From contig NW_026515428.1 in assembly GCF_014898815.1 (NCBI RefSeq), positions 1,116,001 to 1,180,000 on the forward strand: a DNA stretch of 64,000 nt. Direction: 5' to 3'. The notes beneath the pieces are model-generated. The model saw only the letters and a list, made by a program, of their open reading frames with translations, searched no databases and was not told where the DNA came from. Within the stretch, counting starts at the first letter, position 1; each line of letters begins with the position of its first letter. The stretch is from Panonychus citri. Its lineage: Eukaryota; Arthropoda; Arachnida; Trombidiformes; Tetranychidae. Both the position numbers and the translations under genes were made by a program. Positions 35,190 through 50,100 of the stretch are shown here, in pieces.

Positions 35190-38100
35190 ATGTTCTGCTC
35201 GCCAAGTCAATCAATTATTGTCTATTACAATTTATCATCATCAGTATCATCGTCATCAGTTTATCTTTTTTTAAATCTTCTCGTTTCTCTGTTAATCTCT
35301 GATTATAGTTTGATAACTGCAACAGAATTACTTTCATCTTCATTACCATCTTTGTCCTTACAGCCACTTTCATCTTCAAGCTTATTAATATCATCATCAT
35401 CCTCCTCATCTTCGCCCTCAGTCTCATCTTTAGTGTCTCCTTTATCTACTAATTTACCATCATCAACTATAGAGCAAATATCGGTGCCTACTTTGTTGAC
35501 CATCTTTGATGAATTAATTGTTGATCCAGGTAAAAGTGTAAACCTTAAATGTGAATCTAGTGGATCACCAATGCCAACAATTAGCTGGAAACTTGATGGC
35601 TCTCCCATCAACAACAGTGATACATTTACTGTGGCAGATTTTGTTACCTCACTATCATCGTCCGGTTTAAAAAAATTGACCAGTTTTCTCAATGTTACCT
35701 CGATTAGTTTAAACACCGGTGGGTTATATTCATGTATAGCCACTAATCGAGTAGCCAGTGCCTCTCACAGTGCTCGTCTCCATGTTAAAGGTGATCCCTT
35801 AGTAAAACCAATAAAGGATATCCATGTAACCAGTGGATCAACTGTTATCATTAATTGCCCCTATTCAGGTTATCCAATTGAAAAAATATTCTGGTCAAAG
35901 GGTAAGTGTTAATCTCTCTTTTCTTGCATAACATTACCTTTCTCATTCACGTTCAATGTCCCTGGATCATGAATGGATTCATGAAAGAATATGAGAAGAA
36001 ACAAATTGAAACATTAAAATTTGTTTATTTCTAAAGAAACGAGAAACAAAATTACTTCAAACTAGCCCAGTTTTCTTGCTTAATTATTAAATTAATTAAT
36101 CATCTGATGATCATAAGGCTTGTCTGTTTTTCTCTGAAAATTTTTCTTCTTCAGGTCCAATACGTTTACCAAGCAATAGAAGACAAGAGATATTTTTAAA
36201 TGGCTCCTTGGTTATCAATAGTGTCCAAAAATCAGTTGACGATGGTTCATATTCTTGTCATGTATCCAATGGAATTAAAACTTCTGCTCAACAATTTAAA
36301 TTACTTGTTACAGGTAAGAAAGAAAAAAACTCAATCAATTTAACTAATTCGATTAACCAAAGTTTATCAAACCTTCCAAATTCCCATAATAGTTACTCAG
36401 AAAAAAAACCCGAGAGTTAACCTTACATTTTCATTCCTATCGTTTCAAATGCTCGTAAATATTATCACTATTTCTCACCTTTCCACTATCAATTTCTATT
36501 CCATTTACCTACCTTTCTATTTTATCTGTCTATTTATCTATTTGTTTACTTGTTAGTCTCTCATCCCATCAGAATTTATAGATATACTCAATATCGATCG
36601 CTATTTCCATGTTATTATTTTTCACTTATATTCTTATAAGGAATTTAGTTGCTAAATCCTCCAAGTTATTCACAATTTTTATCATCAACTCGTAATATTA
36701 GTAGATTAACTCATTTTGATTCGTTAACATGGTTAAAGTTCACAACAATTTTTCATGGTTACATGGAAAGTATAACAAGCCTATCCCTCCAATTCCCAAG
36801 AATACGTGATCTTTTCTGATCATTTAATTGTTTACACCAAAGAAGAAGAAAAGTCGATTGATACTAACGATGAGAGAACAGATTTTTGTTTTCTTCTCAA
36901 ATCATTTAACTAATTGTAAACTCTATTCATCTCCATTGATTATCAACAACAAACAAATCATGTTACTAAACCATAATCAAGCATCCCGATCATCATCATC
37001 ATCATCATCATCATTATCCATTCTCAGAGTTACTATTAGTAATCACTATCATTATCATAATCATCATTAACTAATGACGATGATAAAGATTGAATTGCAT
37101 TTTAAATCAAATAGTTTGCTGATAGTTTTAACATTGAATATCAAAATAAAAGGAAACCAATTTATTATAAATAAAGATCACTCTTGTTAATTGTTATTAT
37201 GTAAACAACAATTAAATTTAAACCCAAGGTTGAATAGGATTTTCCCATTTTAACTGTACCATTTAAATTTAGTTTTTGATTAATAATAGGGACTAATTGT
37301 AATAATAAACAATTGTATTCATTAATAATCAAAGAAATCACTTATATAAGAATTGATTGTTTTACCTAATGATGATAATAATTTGCTTCTAGCAAGTTAA
37401 CAATCATGATAATTATAATAATACATTGATTAACAAGTCACATTTTCCATCTCATTGTAATTCACTGTTAGTGGTAAATTATAATTCATTACAGTGATGT
37501 TAATTATGATAACAATTTATAAACGAAACGCCTTCTCAAACCACTTGACTGTTAATTAATATTAATTGGTAGTTAGATTATGTATTTGGTAAAAGTGTAA
37601 GAAAAAAAAAATTAAATCAAAACAATTAATAATTACAGTTACTCGATTATATTGACTATATGAGCATTTCTATTTGCTTTCTATCAACATTTTTACTTAA
37701 CAAGTTTCATTGATTTAGATGATATATTAATAATGTGAATAGTAACTGACCAATGGTCAGCTTTTTAATTTTAACTTTAGTCCTAATTTGATTAAACTTG
37801 GAATAGCAATTTGATTTAAGCAGAAACAAAAATTACAATAACAAATCAAATCAAAGTAAATGATATTATTGTTTTATCGTTTGTTTATCATTAAAAGGTA
37901 ACAACAAAACAACAATAACATTACAAGAGTAAACAAAAACAATCAGACAAACCTTTAACCTCTTCCCTTTTTCATCTTATCCATTCATCCCTTATCATCC
38001 ATCCACTTCATTTCCATCATCATCAACGACAACCGGAAAAAGGAAGTTACCACTTTATCACCTCTAATCTATAAACTCCCCTTTATCTAACATTATCTTT

Positions 38101-41100
38101 ATCATCATTATCCATTACCGTTCTTATATGTTTGGATTCCTTTTCCTGTATTTCTTTTTTTTTATCTCATTTGCCTTTCACTTTTCGTGGTCCATCATCA
38201 TTATCATGGTCATTCAATCTAATCCATTAACATCCGCTGTTGGTTAATCTCAAATAGCGGGTCCAATGATCGATCCATTCAAATTTCCAGAAAGTATCCA
38301 AGAAGGTATGAGAGCCCGATTAGTTTGTACAGTTATACAAGGTGATCCACCTTTTGTCTTCCAATGGTACAAAAATGAGGAGCTAATTGAATCACCGATT
38401 AACGGAATTGGTATTAGGACGGATGATTTTTCTTCTGACCTAACCTTTAATCGAGTCTCACCTCGGCATAATGGTAACTATACTTGCATTGTAAGCAACT
38501 CGGCTGCATCCGATTCTCATACGGCAACATTGAATGTAGATGGTGAGTACGATTAATAGCCAAATTTCATCATTACTATCATGTCAAAATCGTATTTACA
38601 AAGAATAGTAATTTTTCCTCTCTCTCTCTCTTTCTCTTCCTTCATCTCACTAAATTTGATTGAATGAAAATAATTAATCCTCAAGAGATGATGTGTTTCA
38701 ATTTTAATACTGATCATTTGCTGATCATGAACCTTTTTAATCAACATCAAATCAGTTAGAGTAAGAAAATAATATCTTAAGGTCTGTTCAGATCAACATT
38801 ATCATTTCAATCATGCTCATGATTATCTTCTTCATCTCCATCATTTTTTTTCCAAGACACTTTCTCTCTCTCTCTCCTTTCTCTTTCAAACTGTATCGAT
38901 TCAGTTCATGTTATCAGATAATATTATCATGCGAGTAGATGAAGAATTTTTTCCCTCTCTTTTTTATCCCTTTATCATGAAATACCCAAAACATGAGAAA
39001 ACTGAACAATGCCCTCAGGTAACATCAAATTTTTTCAGTCAAGTAGGATTGTTACTCCAAATCTAAAACAGTAATAATATCATGAAGGGAATCATGTTTA
39101 TTAATATATTTAGTTTAATAATAATATGAGAATAACAAAATTGATTGAAATATTTTGAACCAATTTTTTTTTTGCATAAGGAAATCAAAACAATTTAATT
39201 TAAAACTATATCATTTTAATCATCACCAAGTGTTGATCTTGATTATCTAAAACTCCCATAGTGATTTGCAACATTTAATGTGTCATGAATCCTCATTATT
39301 TCAATCAATTTACCTTTTCAAATTCTATCGATTTTCACTTAATACATTTTCACCATTTCAATGATCATGTTAGATAATAAATGTAATCTGTAATTATGTC
39401 TGATTATCGTTATTAATAATACATAATCTGTTGATAGGCCGGGGAGAGAGAGAGAGTAACAAAAAAATCAATGAAAGTTAATCTCATAATCGTAATTTGT
39501 ATTGTTATTATCAATCATAATCAATAACCACAAAAGTGTAATAATCAATTGTCAATATGATTGATAATGATGATTAATTTTTTCCTATATAAATCATCAC
39601 AACACTTTAATCTTCATCTCAATTTCAATTTAATTAACTCATTTATTTAATTTTCTTTTTCTAATTTAGTTCCACCTTTTTGGAAAGTTGAACCAATTGA
39701 TGTATCAATTGTTTCAGGTAAAAATATAATGATTGACTGTCTCGCTGAAGGATCACCTTCACCAATAATTACCTGGGAACGAGGATCAGGTAAGTTGATC
39801 CATCCAAGAAAAAAAAACTCCAACCTTACGATTTACTATAAGCCAACAATTAACTTGATTCTCTTTCTCTCTACCTATCACAATTAGCAACTCCCAGAAG
39901 CTTTACCACAATAGCAAGTGGACCTCATTTCGAGGTATATGCTAATGGCTCTCTACTAATTAAAACAGTTGAACCTGAGGACGGTGGACTTTACCTGTGC
40001 CAAGCAAGTAATTCAATCGGCCCAGGATTAAGTAAAGTGATTACCTTGACCGTTCATAGTGAGTTGAATCATTTATTTCACAATCTTAGTAACTTTAAAT
40101 TGCAATCAATCAAGTAGCGAAAAAATTACCAAAACTTTTGGCATAAATAATCAAGTTTATCAATTTAAAAAGCCCAATTAATAACAGTATATTTACTTTT
40201 GTTTTCCGCCGGTTAAATAATATATATTTTCATCGAGAAACTTTCAGCATTTATCATGTTATTATTTACCTCGTGCCATTTATTACGATAACACTGAATC
40301 CCAAATAGATGAAATCACATCTAATACTAGTATAATATTGGCAAAGTTACATGATAATAATAATAACAAAATAATAATAATGATGATCATGATATCATAT
40401 TGTTATTAAGTTTGAACTTTTTTTTTTACTAATAGTAGCAAGAAAAATGAACCTCAAATCAAAATAAACATTGAAACATTTTTCATGTTGGCGATTCCTA
40501 TTCCTGTCAGAATGGAAATTGTATAAACCAGGATAACATACAGAATATATACTCACTGAGTATAACTGTACAAAGGATATATATATATTTATATATGCAT
40601 AGATTATTATATGGATACATATTATTCTGACTGAAAATATTATTATTATTACATCGAGATGAAGTTCATGACTACTGAGTATGTGTATCTACATGATATT
40701 GTTATTTTATGCATATGCATATGTATCTGACAGAATCTCTGTTTCCATTTTTATTGTACTTATTCCGATAGATATGAAGTATTCAATGTTAGCATGATGA
40801 TAACAACAACTGAATCTGAATACTTCTCTTTCACTTGCATTCACTAATTCACCAGAAGATTGAGGAACGTGATTTGATGACCAAATTTTCTGTTGTAATA
40901 CTTACCTGTTTCAAATTGAGAAAGAAAAAAAAAACTTGAAACTTTTTCTTGTTATTCAAATCGTTGATCCTGTTTTCCATTCCCATGTAATATTATTATT
41001 GTTTGCAATTTTCTTCATCATCTTCATCTTTCGTGCTTTTGCCCTATTATGAAGCTCCACTCGTTGCAAAAATTTCCGTTAAAATTCCTTTATCTTTATT

Positions 41101-44100
41101 CTGAATTTCCCTGAAATATGATTGAATTGAATTTATGTTGAGGTTGACAAGTATGAAGAGACAGAGATAGGAAGAGAAAGTGAAATATGTAAATGATTAT
41201 CAAGTTTTGAATGTTCAGTTTAAAGTCAATCATTAAATTGCATTTGCAAGGGAAAAAAGTTTAGGCATTCACGTTATATGAATGAACTTTTTGTAACCCG
41301 GAACATAAAAAGTCAATAAATTTTTTCTGGTTCATCTTGTTTTCTTTTCTAAATCAAGAATTTTCATGATAATCATTTTTTATCTTCTCATGATTCCGAT
41401 GATCATGATCTTGATCATGATGATAATTTAATATTTCAGCTATAATTGTAAAGAAATAAAAAGAAAGTGAGAAAGTTAAAGCTCAAATTTGATGCTTGAA
41501 ATGAGCTTTTCTTATATACGTTTCGCTTGAAATTTTATCCTTCGCCATTGTTATAACCATTGTTGTAGATGTGATAAATAATAATAGTGGTAATCATAAT
41601 CATCACCACCTCCATGATGATGATCATCATAATGCTGATGATAAACAACATCCCCTTGATTTACCGATTTTTACATTTGTTGATTTGCTAATAGTTAACA
41701 CCAATGCTTTCAATGTCCAATATCAGGTCATTATTTTGTCCTCAATTTTGTTCAGTTCAATGAATTTTATCTTACGCTTCATTTTTCATTGCAATTTTTT
41801 TCTTTTTTATCTTTTACATTACTCTGTCAGAATTCTGATGATGATGATTATGAAGATAATAGTAATGATAATTTTTCAGCTTTTTCATACAATTTTATCA
41901 GTTCTAATATAATCTTGCCTTTGAAAATTGTGGTTGGTAATATTGTTCATCATTATCATCTTTACCAACTCTCTCTCTCTCTCAGTCTAAACCTGACAAA
42001 GTATAATATTTGAAATTCAATCAACTGAGTAACATTTTCTGATAATAACAATGAATTTCAACGCAGATGAAAAGAGTTGATAGTTAAGAGAGAAAAAAGT
42101 TTCGTTTCCTTCATCATCGTGATTATCATCTTTCTCCTCCTTCTACCCTGAAATCTAAGGTGAATAACATGGGAAATTTATATCTATTTGCTTTGTTCTA
42201 AATTCTATTCGATTTTCTCAAACTCTCAATTCGAATCATTATTTTCTCATCCTCCCCTTATTACTATTGTTGAGATAAGTTTGTAAATATTAAGCTTATC
42301 GTTAACATTTTTTTCTCTCTTTTAGTATATTATGAAAATGCTCAAATCAATTTACAGAATTCTGATCATTGGAACTGAGCAAATATTGAGAAGAAAATTG
42401 TTGAGTGAAAAGAATTTTTTTTTCTGCACTTTCTTTAACCATTTAAAAAGTAAATTTGATCTTCTCATGCAAAAATATTCATCTGAATATTTCTCTTATT
42501 TTGGATAAAATTTCAGAACTTTTCCAAAATGATTCAGAAAAGGGAAATAAACTCGAGGTTCCCATGCAAATTGAACAGCTCATTATTTCCGATTATCATC
42601 ATCATGATGTTTTTAGATGTCTGTTGAATTGTATTGTACTGATTAACAGTTAATTAGAAATGCTAATCAATATAAATAACAACAATTTGCCAGCTAATGA
42701 TAAGCATTATTTTCACCTAAATTATAGTATTGATAATGATTGAATTGAATTCCATTGAAACAATTACTTTGATTATATAATTGATTGAAAAAAAGAGATC
42801 TCAGTAATTAGATTCTTAATTGATGAAACTTGAAACAATTTAAACACTGTAGTCAGATGATTGCTATTGTGTAATTATTATTTTTTGATTAATTGTCATT
42901 GTCATTGCCTTCATCATCATGAATGAGTTGATGGTAATTTATCATCTTATTTATATTTGTTTTGTTAATAGTGTGTGAGAGATAATTGATTCTGATCAAT
43001 AACAATCAACAATTTTCTTTGCAAATCCAGCACAGTTTTTTCATCTTCATCCTTTATCTTACATCTTTCTTTATCTTCCCGAAGAAAATTGTTCACTTGA
43101 ACACATTTTCATCGAACCTCAGAAAGTGTTCGAAATATTTTTGTTTCCTTCTCTCTCTCGTCGTTTCGCTTCTTTTTTCATCATTTTCTCATCACCAACA
43201 ACATTCTATTCAATTCTATTCTCATTTTGAATCATGATTAATGAACTATTCTCTCAGAATATTCTGTATGTTGAATTCAATGGTTGACTGGTGTGAATCC
43301 TCCCTTGGAAGCCTCTTGAAATCTCATACCCAAACCCTTTGATTCCCTTTCATCATCATCATTATCAAGCTCAACTCCCTCAACTTGAAAAACTGATCAA
43401 CTATTCAATGTTTATGTCCAATAAACCTTATCCTCAATCATCTTTTTCCATGCTTTCTCTTCCTCATCACTCTGATCACGAAGAAATAATAAGAATGCTC
43501 ATCAATGGCTTCAAGTTACATATTTTTTTTTCTATTTTCTTTTGCTTTTTTTTCCTGAGCATTCGAATGATTATTTCTATTGTTATTATTATTTCATCTT
43601 CGTCTTCATCATTCTCATCTCATTTTCATCCTTTTTCTCATTGATAAGAAAAGATGCCAACAGAAGTATAGAAATGTTTCATCATCATCTCGCTAATACA
43701 TATTACTCTTGTTATCTTCTTTCTATGTCGTTCGGAGCTTTATTCACACAATCTTCCTTTCATCATCATCATCATCATCATTTCTCCCTCGTTTATACAA
43801 GTTTCCTTTCGTATTCAATATTACCCATTTTTAAGCCTTTCTCTGGGCTTCAAACTCTCTTGCATCATCTTCAGTCTTTCAAGTTTCTCTTTTGGTCTTC
43901 ATCATTTCTCCCTCATCATCATGGTGAAGAAGAAGCAAATAATAATAACAGAATAGTGAAGATAAAAAAACTAAACTTGACGAAAATCAATCGATAAATA
44001 TAAAAATATTTTCTAAAACTTTGCCTGTCAGCTAACATGATAAAGTGCTTACTATGTGTGAAAACGACTATAACTAAAAAGGATTAGAAAAATAATTTTC

Positions 44101-47100
44101 ATTAAAGGGACTCTACAAATTGAGGAATATGGATTTGTAGAAAGCTCTGAATCTATTTTACAACTTTTTCTATTAACCTTTTGTTTCAAATGAAAACTAG
44201 AATATTGCTCCTTAGAATTTTCTATCAAGTTTAGTTACTTACTTACCTTTATTCTCTCAACTTTATGCTTCTCTCTATTTATTGGATGATAACATTTACT
44301 TGAAATAAGTTCTGAAACTTTACATTCGAAAATGAAATTTGAACATTTGACAAATTGACATTTGATTATTGTACCAAATTGTATCATTATTTTCATATTA
44401 TATTACCAAGTGTCTCTATGATAAGAAATATTTATATAATAGATTCCAATCATGTTGTGAATTGATGTGAAGAGACTTGTTAAAAAAAATAAGTTCTAAT
44501 AAAAATTCTGATTCAATTTAGTGAAACTTTATCGTTGGAAATGGATATTGGATGCTGTTAATTTCTTCTGATAAATTAACTATCCAAGAGAATTGTGATT
44601 CACCAAGTTAATCAATCATTACACTTATGTTAATCTAATTTATCGGAATGAATTTTTATCATCTCCCATGATGATCATCAATTTAATCATGATTGCAAAT
44701 CTAATTGAATATTTGATTCCATTGATCTGATGTGCAAGAAAAAGGATTTATATTCAATGTATTTTTCAAGTATTCACATTGAGTTATTAATTTATCCTTT
44801 TTTTTCAATGATGATCATCATCTTCATGAGATGATAATAATTTCAATAGCAAGATAAAATTCTGAAGTTGATCAGATTGTATATTTTTCATTCTCTGCTG
44901 TTCTTGGCAGTCTAGTTATCAGTTTCTTGCTGAATTATCTCTCTCTTTCTTTTTTTCTTTCAGTATTATAATTCCAGGGGATTCTGAACTGAATTCTCTC
45001 TTTCTTTTTCTCTATCTCTGACTGTTTTTTTCTCTGTCTCTCTTTCTTTCTGTAAACCGAACATGAGGGCGAAGACAAAAGCATCTAAAGGTCATGGGAA
45101 GTTGAACTTTTTCCTCCAGAGTTGTGAAGTGTTTCTGAATCTGAATCCAATCTGAGCATGGGCTGAGAATTCCATCAGAATATAACTTCCAAGTTACACT
45201 CACCGAGAAAGAAAGAAAAAACTAAAGAGAAGAAGCAGAAAAAATTTTCTCCAGTTTCCTTTTTCTTGACCCGGTCCAATGAAACAAAACATATAAACTA
45301 CCGAAAAGAAGATAGAAAGAGAGAAATAAAGTAAAGAAATATCTCAGATTCTTGTACATTTACAGAGACAAGACCAATATGAACATAATAATAATCATAA
45401 TGATATAATATGATATTTTTGCCTGGGAGTGAACCCATAACTGGTAAAAATATCATATAACCCTGCATATATATCTTGATTGATAAGTATTAAAGGTAAC
45501 CAGTTATTAGATTGACTGGGAGTGGTAAGATAGCATTTCATTGATCCGAAGATACTCAATATTATCTTTCCATTCTGATGAAATTCTAAAGAAAAATATT
45601 TCCACCATGTGATAAGTAATAATATTTTCCATTTCTGCTATGTGTGTGTGTTTGTGTGTCTTTTTATCTGTAGATTTTCAATTTTTCTACATTCAGTAAA
45701 CATGAGATAACAATGATGATAGAAAAGGTAAATTGTGACGAAAATTTCGTCAGAAAAAAGTTCTAATATATATTATTAGTATATAATAAAAACTTTTACA
45801 ATTACAAGTTGACACAATTATTTCTCTTGTGTAACCAGAGATTCAAAGGAGATTCTCTCTGTTATTTTCTGTTCTTTTTTTTTGCTTCAAGTGAATCGCT
45901 TTTTTTCAACCAACTTTTTCTTCTTCTCACTCTTTCTTTACTTCCTCTTCATCATCATTATCATCCACTAACACTTAATACTCACTATATTTCGTATCCT
46001 TGATTTTTTTTTGCTATTTCGAGTTACTTGTTAAACTTGTTTAAACTCTCATGATGATGAGTATTTGGTGTTGTTGCTAAGATAAAGCATGAACAAAATC
46101 GAGACCAAAACCTAATGAGAAAGTGAGATGTAATTATTAATATGATGAGCTAAAATAAATAATTCGCAGTGAATTGAAAGAGGAAAATCTAAGTTGGAAA
46201 TTTGGAAAATTAGAAAGGTAAATATGATGAAGATGAAGTAGTGTTTTTGGATATTTAATATGGCAAAGACAGAGAAAGTGAGAGACTTAATCAAACTGAT
46301 CAAGTTTTTCTCACTTGAGCATTTTCCTGATGATGGAAAATGACAGAAGATAAAGAGGTGAAGATGAAGATGCGTTAAGTTAAATTTGTGTGATAAAATC
46401 AGATGACGATGATGATGATGATGATGTATTTTCACCATCACCATGAACCTACATTCTGATGATCCCTTTATGTTCATTCATTTTCCTTCATCCATTGAAT
46501 TATTAAACTTGAATAAGACAATATTTTTTTTTTCTTCTACTGAATTAACAATCATAACAAGAATAATTTTCACCTTTATTCACATGGGAAGAGAGAAAGT
46601 ATGAAGATAATATTTTAAGTGAATGATGGTGATGATAAAAGACGATCGATGATTGTTCTGAAGGTAACCTATGTATATATGAAGTATTTTGATAAAATGG
46701 AGATGACATTAGATGAATAAATACTGGTTCTCATGGTAACCATGATTCTGATGATGTGAGAAAAAAAATGTCAACAATTATCAATAAGATGAGGTAACTT
46801 TTACTTTTATTCATCAACAATTAAGGTTAATTCATAGAGATGATTGTAATAATTACAGCTAAAGTGTTTGACATTTGCACAGTTACAACAATATTGTTCA
46901 ATCTTAATCAGATATTGGAACAAATTTATCCCGATGAATTTTATTCATCATCATCATAATTGTTATCATGAAGATGAAGATAATAATAATAATAAGTATC
47001 ATCACCATTATCATTGCTCATTTCTGGTTATTGAATTCATGTTGTTTCCCAGGTGTCTATGAGGTTTTCATGATATATATTTATGAACAAAAAGAGTAAG

Positions 47101-50100
47101 AATGTGCTGATGAGTATTATGACGATACAGGATGAAATGTTGAAAGAATGATGATGATGATAAGAAAGAAAAAGGAAGGAAACTTATGAAAAGAGTCCCG
47201 GAAGCATTTGGATTGGATTCTAATGTGAAATATGATGCGAAGCTCAAAGTTTTCATACTTTTTCTGTTTAAAAGAATAGATTTCTAATCTAAAAGGTTAT
47301 GGTTTTTACTCGGAAAGATGATGATGATGACCACAAGAGGAAGAATAGGAAGAAGATGTGGTAAAAGGTTTTCCTTCTCAATGGAACTTGAATTATTCTG
47401 TAGTTTTTTTTCCTCAGACTCCAATGGGTAAAACTCATGGGAAAAAACTGTATATAATTTAACTCTCTTCTTCTACCTTACAAATAGACTTTCATGAATT
47501 CAATTCTTCATGGAGTTTTATGAAAACTCTGATGTTACTCTGATATATTTTTTGATCAATGTTTCCAAATGAGCTATTCACTATCAAGGAAAAAAGTTCA
47601 ATGATATATTTGATATAAATATAAATGAGATTGAAAATTGATGATAAATGAGGAAGAGAAAGAGCGAAAATCTCAGGTAGTGAGATGTTCTGGTCATTCT
47701 TGGTGCTACTATTTCTCTCTCTCTCTCTCTCTCTCTGAATCAATTATGATTAAGATGAAATTCAGATTAACGAAATGAATTTCATTATACAGATTGATGA
47801 ATATATCTTTTGAGTTTAGATATTCAGATAAAAGATGAATTGAGTTGAACGAAATCATATAAATTCTGATAAGTTACTAGAATATCATCAACTTCCACCT
47901 CATCACTTAAGAAAAAAAGTTTTTTTTTCTTCTCATCTTTTTGTTTTCTTTAAAAAGATTGATGATGAAAGAAAGATGATGAATATGATGATGATAAAAA
48001 CAAAAATTGTTCTAAAAAAGTTCTTAAGAAGAAACAAAAAAAACAGTTAACGACAAAAGGATGATCGAAAGATATTACCTACTGAAAGAAGTGGTGGTAA
48101 GACAAAGTGGTTAAGATGATAAAGATGATGACAATGATAATCTTACAACCAGAAAGGATGAAGATTTCAGGGGAGTGACTATTGGAAATGAAACTTTCCT
48201 AAATTCTGTTCATCAATCTCAAATTTCACACTTCAACTAATGAAACTATTGAAAGAGAATCATTTTTATTCATATTCATTTCCATTGAATAAAAATAACA
48301 AATAGAGTAAAAAATTATCACCAAGAAACATTTAAAATATATTATTATTAATTCTTGATCATGATTATGATATTCAACTTTATGTTTAAAGAAAAAAAAA
48401 TTAAAGATGATAATGTGATGTATGATAATTAACTTGATGATAATTATTTCTATCAACATCCTTAGACTATTATTATTAACATTCTGAGTGTTTTCTTGTT
48501 TTCTTTTCGAATTTTGTCTTAGAACTTTTTCTTTCTTTTCTTTTTCTTCATTATCATCTTGTTTCCTTCCTTTTTAACTTATTAATATCATCATCATTTT
48601 CTTTCTCCATGATAATAATAACGATGATATTATCTTGGAACTTTTTTTTCTCTCTCTTCTTGGTTTATGTTGATTAAAAATGAAAACCAGTATATATATA
48701 AAAAGAAAGGAAAAAAAAGTTCTGATAAAAGTCAATGTTTAGTAAATGAAAGGTAATATTATCATTGTAAACAAAAGACAAACATGAAATATTATCAAAA
48801 GGTGCTGTTGGTATGAATAAGTGTTGGTGTTGTTGTTGATTTTACCTTGCAACCTAAATTAAACCAGAGTTATAGTATTGGGCATACTCATGATACTCAG
48901 GGTATTCACACTTACTGATATGTTTGTTTTTGTCTATGAGCATAAATATATCATAAAAATGTTTCATGATTATTATTGTTATCATCTTTCCTGGTTTGTC
49001 TGAATTTTGGCTTTGCTTTCTTTTCGTGATCCATGAAGAAGAGGAAGATGTAACACCATAAATGCTGAGAAAAATTCTGATGTTCATGAGCATTTATTTA
49101 TATAAATGTAATTCTCAACTGAATGAATATACCTCAGAAAATGATGATTGAAGCAAAAAATCATCATCAACATTTTTCTCGGTTTTTCTTGTGATAATAA
49201 TACTTACCATTTGTATTGTATCTTTCTATTGTTTATCTTGTGTGTCTTATGGGTTTATTATTGTTTACAATTATCATCAAGAGAAAATGTTATTTTCTGT
49301 TGATGAGAAAAGAGGTAGATAAAAGCTCAAGTTTCCAATTAACGGAAAACAGTTTATCAACTGATTGATTCTGACGATTTAACTGCATAGATAATTGTAG
49401 AAAATGTAATTAACTATAAGATAATCAAGTTTGACTATTTGATAAACAGTAATCATAAAATAATCATTGTTGACAGAAAAACAATAATAATAATATTTGA
49501 CTGATTTGTGGTATAATAACATTTCCAATGATGTTCGCCGACGGTTCAAGTGATAAAGTTTCATGATCTTGATGATGATGATGCTTGAAATGAAGGAAAA
49601 ATAAACTCTACCAAGAATCAATCAATAATAAACAATAACAAAAACAATAATAATCAAAATAATCGTAATTTTTTTTCTTAGTTTTCTTTTAGTCTTATTA
49701 TTAATCTGCTGTGTTAGTTTCTTGTTATCTGGTATGTTTTTTTACGTATAAATTGTGTCAAAGCAACTGGACATTGTATATCTTAACATGGATCCATTAG
49801 CAACTGGACATGAATCACACAGACTCTCACACCTTAAAGGTCAATTGAAATAAATCTAACATGTTAGGTTGTCAACATTGTCATGAAGATGGCAAGATGA
49901 AGGTGAATATGAAGGTTAAAATTTTGAAGATGTAGTGTTAATATTATCAATGGTTTCAAGAAAAACAAAAATAATGTAAAAGTTTCGTTGTGAAAAAAAC
50001 CGAATATCATTTTTTACTTTTGGTTTTTTTTTGTATTCTTTGGGTAAAAAGGATGAGGATGAAGCAGAAAGTGATGGAGATGATGTTGGCTTTAAATGGC

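Noticed and set aside
35303..35743. 146-residue minus-strand frame opposite the first Dscam-like exon
   Set aside because: Acidic Asp/Glu frame complementary to the Ser-rich coding strand; the plus strand carries a genuine Ig domain.
41571..41912. 113-residue frame with His/Asp/Asn-rich start and a plausible acceptor before it
   Set aside because: GAT/CAT-repeat translation, no Ig or FN3 features, and it would break the Dscam-like reading frame.
43339..43997. Two overlapping frames of 101 and 151 residues
   Set aside because: Low-complexity His/Ser/Phe from ATC and TTC repeats, lying deep inside an intron.
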